NCBI RefSeq assembly: GCF_900141665.1
Contig: NZ_FQYI01000001.1
Location: forward strand, 124,001-188,000
Length of the DNA stretch: 64,000 nucleotides
Direction of reading: 5' to 3'
From: Cruoricaptor ignavus
GTDB lineage: Bacteria > Bacteroidota > Bacteroidia > Flavobacteriales > Weeksellaceae
Below, piece after piece: positions 61,898 through 64,000 of the stretch. Made by a program: the position numbers and the translations under genes. Under the pieces are notes generated by a model that saw only the letters and a program-made list of their open reading frames with translations, did not search any database and was not told where the DNA came from. The first letter of the stretch is position 1. Each line of letters opens with the position of its first letter.

Positions 61898-63256
61898 TTA
61901 AACTTTTGGTTCGCCAGGAAAGGCGATACAGAATACATTCCTGCCGCCCTGCTGCCGGTAGGAAATTTCAGCCTTGTGGTAATCCAAAATCCTCCGGGAA
62001 ATTCTCAGGCCAAGACCGGAGCCGGGTTTCCTGCCGGAATTCCCGCCACGGCTGAATGCCTGAAATATTCTCTCCCCGTCTCCAGGGGGAATAAGCTCGC
62101 CACTGTTGCTGATTTCTATGGTGATATTTTCCGATTGCGTGACGCTCACTTCCGCCTTTTTATCCTCAGAATAGAGGGCAGCATTCTTCAGCAGGTTATT
62201 AAACACTATCATCAGGAGGGACTTTGCGCCCATTACCGAAAAATCGGCGTCATCATTTTGGGAAGAGAGGGAAAAATCCATCTCGAACTCGGGGAAGTTT
62301 TTTTTAATTATTTCAAAAGAATCAAAAATCACCTCATCAATCCTGATCGGGCTGAGCTCAAGGTTCTGGCTTTCCTCGGTCTTTGCCAGCAGCAGCAGGG
62401 ACTCGAGTGTGTCGGAGAGCTGAAAAACATCCTCGCGTACCGACTGCACATAGCTGCCCACCTGCGCCTCTAATGGCAGCTCGGAGAGATTTTCCAGCCG
62501 GTAGGCTATCCTTGCCAGCGGCGTCTTCAGCTCGTGCGAGGCGCTGGAGGTAAATTCCTTCTGCGAAGAGTAGGCGCTGTCTATCCTTGCCAGCATCCTG
62601 TTAAAAACTTCCGCGAGGGTATTCAGCTCATCCCCGCTGCCAGAAACGGGCAGTTTCTCATCCAGATTCTGGGCAGAGATTTGGGTAATTTTTTTCTGAA
62701 AGATATCAAGCGGCAAAAGCATCCTATTCGTCACGAAATAGCTTAGCATCCATACGGAGGCAAGGCTGATGAGGTAGGAGAAAAGCAGGATGATCCTGAG
62801 ATAGCGGAGCTTTTCCCTGCCCCAGCTGTCATCCGCCTTGGTGAGGATGGTAAGCGGCTGCCCGGCTACCACCTCCCTGCGCGCAAAAATCTCCCACTGC
62901 CCCTCGCGGAAGAACTGCCTGTTTTTCCTGCGCACCTCTTCTAGTATCCGCCCATCCATCGCGGGCGCTGGGGCGTGCCGGTTGGCAAAAATAAGTTCGC
63001 CACTATCGTTATACACAAAGATTTCCTCGTTGAAGAGAGGGTCTTCCGTATCGATGGAAAGGATCTTCATCCCCGAATCCTCGATGGGAAGGGCCGAGAG
63101 GGCACGCATCGTGATTTCCGTACTCTGCTGCAGTCGAAGGTGGAATTCCTCCGTTCGGTAGTTGGAGAAAAGGAGATAAATTGCCAGCATCACCACGCTG
63201 AGCAGCACCGAAAAGGCGATGCTGAGCGCCAGGGATATCCGCTGCTTCAGATTCAT
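61898..63256 (-). CDS. Sensor histidine kinase of the metal-efflux operon
   Basis: The 452-residue inner-membrane kinase has helices at about 10-30 and 152-175, a periplasmic sensor domain between, and a HAMP segment from about 178. The HisKA phospho-acceptor is SASHELKTPLARI (His241), and the ATPase domain has NNLLKNAALY and GSGLGLRI. The periplasmic domain has few cysteines or histidines, so I cannot name the metal sensed. It overlaps the response regulator gene by four bases and is placed before czcCBA, which it should control. Confidence 0.92.
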   Translation of the reverse strand: MNLKQRISLALSIAFSVLLSVVMLAIYLLFSNYRTEEFHLRLQQSTEITMRALSALPIEDSGMKILSIDTEDPLFNEEIFVYNDSGELIFANRHAPAPAMDGRILEEVRRKNRQFFREGQWEIFARREVVAGQPLTILTKADDSWGREKLRYLRIILLFSYLISLASVWMLSYFVTNRMLLPLDIFQKKITQISAQNLDEKLPVSGSGDELNTLAEVFNRMLARIDSAYSSQKEFTSSASHELKTPLARIAYRLENLSELPLEAQVGSYVQSVREDVFQLSDTLESLLLLAKTEESQNLELSPIRIDEVIFDSFEIIKKNFPEFEMDFSLSSQNDDADFSVMGAKSLLMIVFNNLLKNAALYSEDKKAEVSVTQSENITIEISNSGELIPPGDGERIFQAFSRGGNSGRKPGSGLGLRISRRILDYHKAEISYRQQGGRNVFCIAFPGEPKV

Positions 63257-63933
63257 TGCTTCCCCTGTATGTAGTAGCCGAAGCCGGGGCGGGTGTGTAT
63301 CAGCTTAGGCTCAAACTCTTTGTCGATTTTCTTCCGGAGGAAGTTGATGTACACCTCTATGGTATTGGTATTCGTATTAAAATTAATATCCCAAACCGCC
63401 TCGGAAATCTGCTGCTTGGAAAATATCTGCCCGGGGCTCTCCGCCAGCAGCACCAGCAGCTGGTACTCCTTTACAGTCAGGGGGATCTCCTGCCCGTCGC
63501 GCCACACCTTCTTCTGCACCTTATCTATGCTGAGATTCTCCACCCGGATGATTTCTGCCGCATCCTCTGCCCTCTGCTGCCTCCTGCCCAGCGCCTCTAT
63601 CCTCATTATCAGCTCCTCAAACGCGAAAGGCTTTACCAGATAATCATCCGCCTGCCTGCCGAAGGCCTCCTTCTTATCCGAAATATCCCCGAAGGCAGAG
63701 ATCATCAGGATCGGCGTATCAGCATCCGTTTCCCGGATTTTCGCACAGACCTCCAGCCCATTTACTTTCGGCACATTGATGTCCAGCAGATATAGGCCGA
63801 AGCTATCCCTGCGTATTTCCTTCAGAAATGCCTCGCCATCGTACACCTGCACTACCCCGTAGCCTCGGTTCTCAAGAAATTTACTTAATTCAGAGGAGAG
63901 CGTAGCATCATCCTCCAGCAAAAGGATTTTCAT
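63253..63933 (-). CDS. OmpR-type response regulator of the metal-efflux operon
   Basis: The 226-residue regulator has a receiver domain with Asp8, Asp9, phospho-acceptor Asp51 in LLDINVPKVNG and Lys101, then a winged-helix DNA-binding domain (about 130-226) with LTVKEYQLLVLLAESPGQIFS and RKKIDKEFEPKLIHTRPGFGYYI. This is the CusR/CzcR type. It is the first gene of the operon regulator-kinase-czcC-czcB-czcA, so it may regulate its own expression. The nearby minus-strand TAATTTCG (63947-63954) differs from the -7 consensus by one base. Confidence 0.94.
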   Translation of the reverse strand: MKILLLEDDATLSSELSKFLENRGYGVVQVYDGEAFLKEIRRDSFGLYLLDINVPKVNGLEVCAKIRETDADTPILMISAFGDISDKKEAFGRQADDYLVKPFAFEELIMRIEALGRRQQRAEDAAEIIRVENLSIDKVQKKVWRDGQEIPLTVKEYQLLVLLAESPGQIFSKQQISEAVWDINFNTNTNTIEVYINFLRKKIDKEFEPKLIHTRPGFGYYIQGKQ

Positions 63934-63964
63934 TCTCGGCTTTTTGCGAAATTACGACATTCTG

Positions 63965-63996
63965 AAAAAAAAGCTCCCTCAGCAAGTGAAGGAACT
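63965..63996 (-). terminator. Intrinsic terminator of an upstream gene outside the window
   Basis: Stem AGCTCCCT/AAGGAACT with wobble pairs, loop of nine; on the minus strand eight T follow. It should end a minus-strand gene that lies beyond the right edge. Confidence 0.75.
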
Positions 63997-64000
63997 CCCG

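Overview
The window looks like a chromosomal segment of a Bacteroidota bacterium of class Flavobacteriia, most likely Weeksellaceae (Chryseobacterium-like). The signs are a secreted protein with a type IX secretion C-terminal domain, the Bacteroidota-only families DUF4290, DUF4295 and DUF3276, a roughly 300-residue NusB, bacillithiol synthesis, a TonB/ExbB/ExbD/ExbD operon, promoter cores of the form TAnnTTTG, and no obvious Shine-Dalgarno sequences. GC content looks moderate by eye, higher than in typical Chryseobacterium; I could not compute it. Most of the window is core housekeeping DNA. No insertion sequence, prophage, CRISPR array or rRNA was seen.

Layout, left to right. 0-9 kb: end of lpxK, purine nucleoside phosphorylase, a T9SS cargo protein, cytoplasmic alpha-amylase, DUF4290-murA, LemA-DUF2207, and a papain-like lipoprotein. 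9-14.4 kb: aminotransferase, a small ORF plus vapD (candidate toxin-antitoxin pair) coupled to murB, a Zymomonas-like pyruvate decarboxylase, and YceI. 14.4-20 kb: lnt, a YoeB-type toxin-antitoxin pair, TauE/DUF1634, rpmB-rpmG-DUF4295, ftsY, and GlsB. 20-29.3 kb: sppA and folK with nested divergent promoters, two tandem OmpA porins, recQ, fmt, a RibB with a degenerate RibA domain, and tRNA-Cys. 29.4-38.2 kb: a TonB-dependent siderophore receptor, a polytopic membrane protein, yajC-DUF1573-nusB, an ABC exporter, DUF3276, tRNA-His and bshB1.

38.2-44 kb holds the Ton energy-transduction operon (exbB-exbD-exbD-tonB), followed by a separately promoted unit of a small membrane protein, a PstS-like lipoprotein and a TPR protein. 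44-53 kb: leuS, a glycosyltransferase, waaA, an NlpC/P60 peptidase, an O-methyltransferase, a class II Fic protein, an OmpA lipoprotein and a short tilS. 53.4-55.5 kb: nusG-secE-tRNA-Trp-tuf; nusG ends at a terminator and is not followed by rplKAJL. 55.6-64 kb: a YceI lipoprotein and a complete metal-efflux system (response regulator, sensor kinase, TolC-like channel, adaptor, CzcA-type RND pump with a divalent-cation signature).

The envelope is the main theme: lipid A and Kdo (lpxK, waaA), peptidoglycan (murA, murB, NlpC), lipoprotein maturation (lnt), OmpA proteins, and Ton energy for outer-membrane receptors. The points most worth a second look are the VapD module welded to murB, the pyruvate decarboxylase, several promoter cores that abut start codons (predicted leaderless mRNAs), the overlapping divergent promoters of sppA and folK, the RibBX-like protein, the Cys-to-Asp MurA, and the break in the nusG-rplK gene order.
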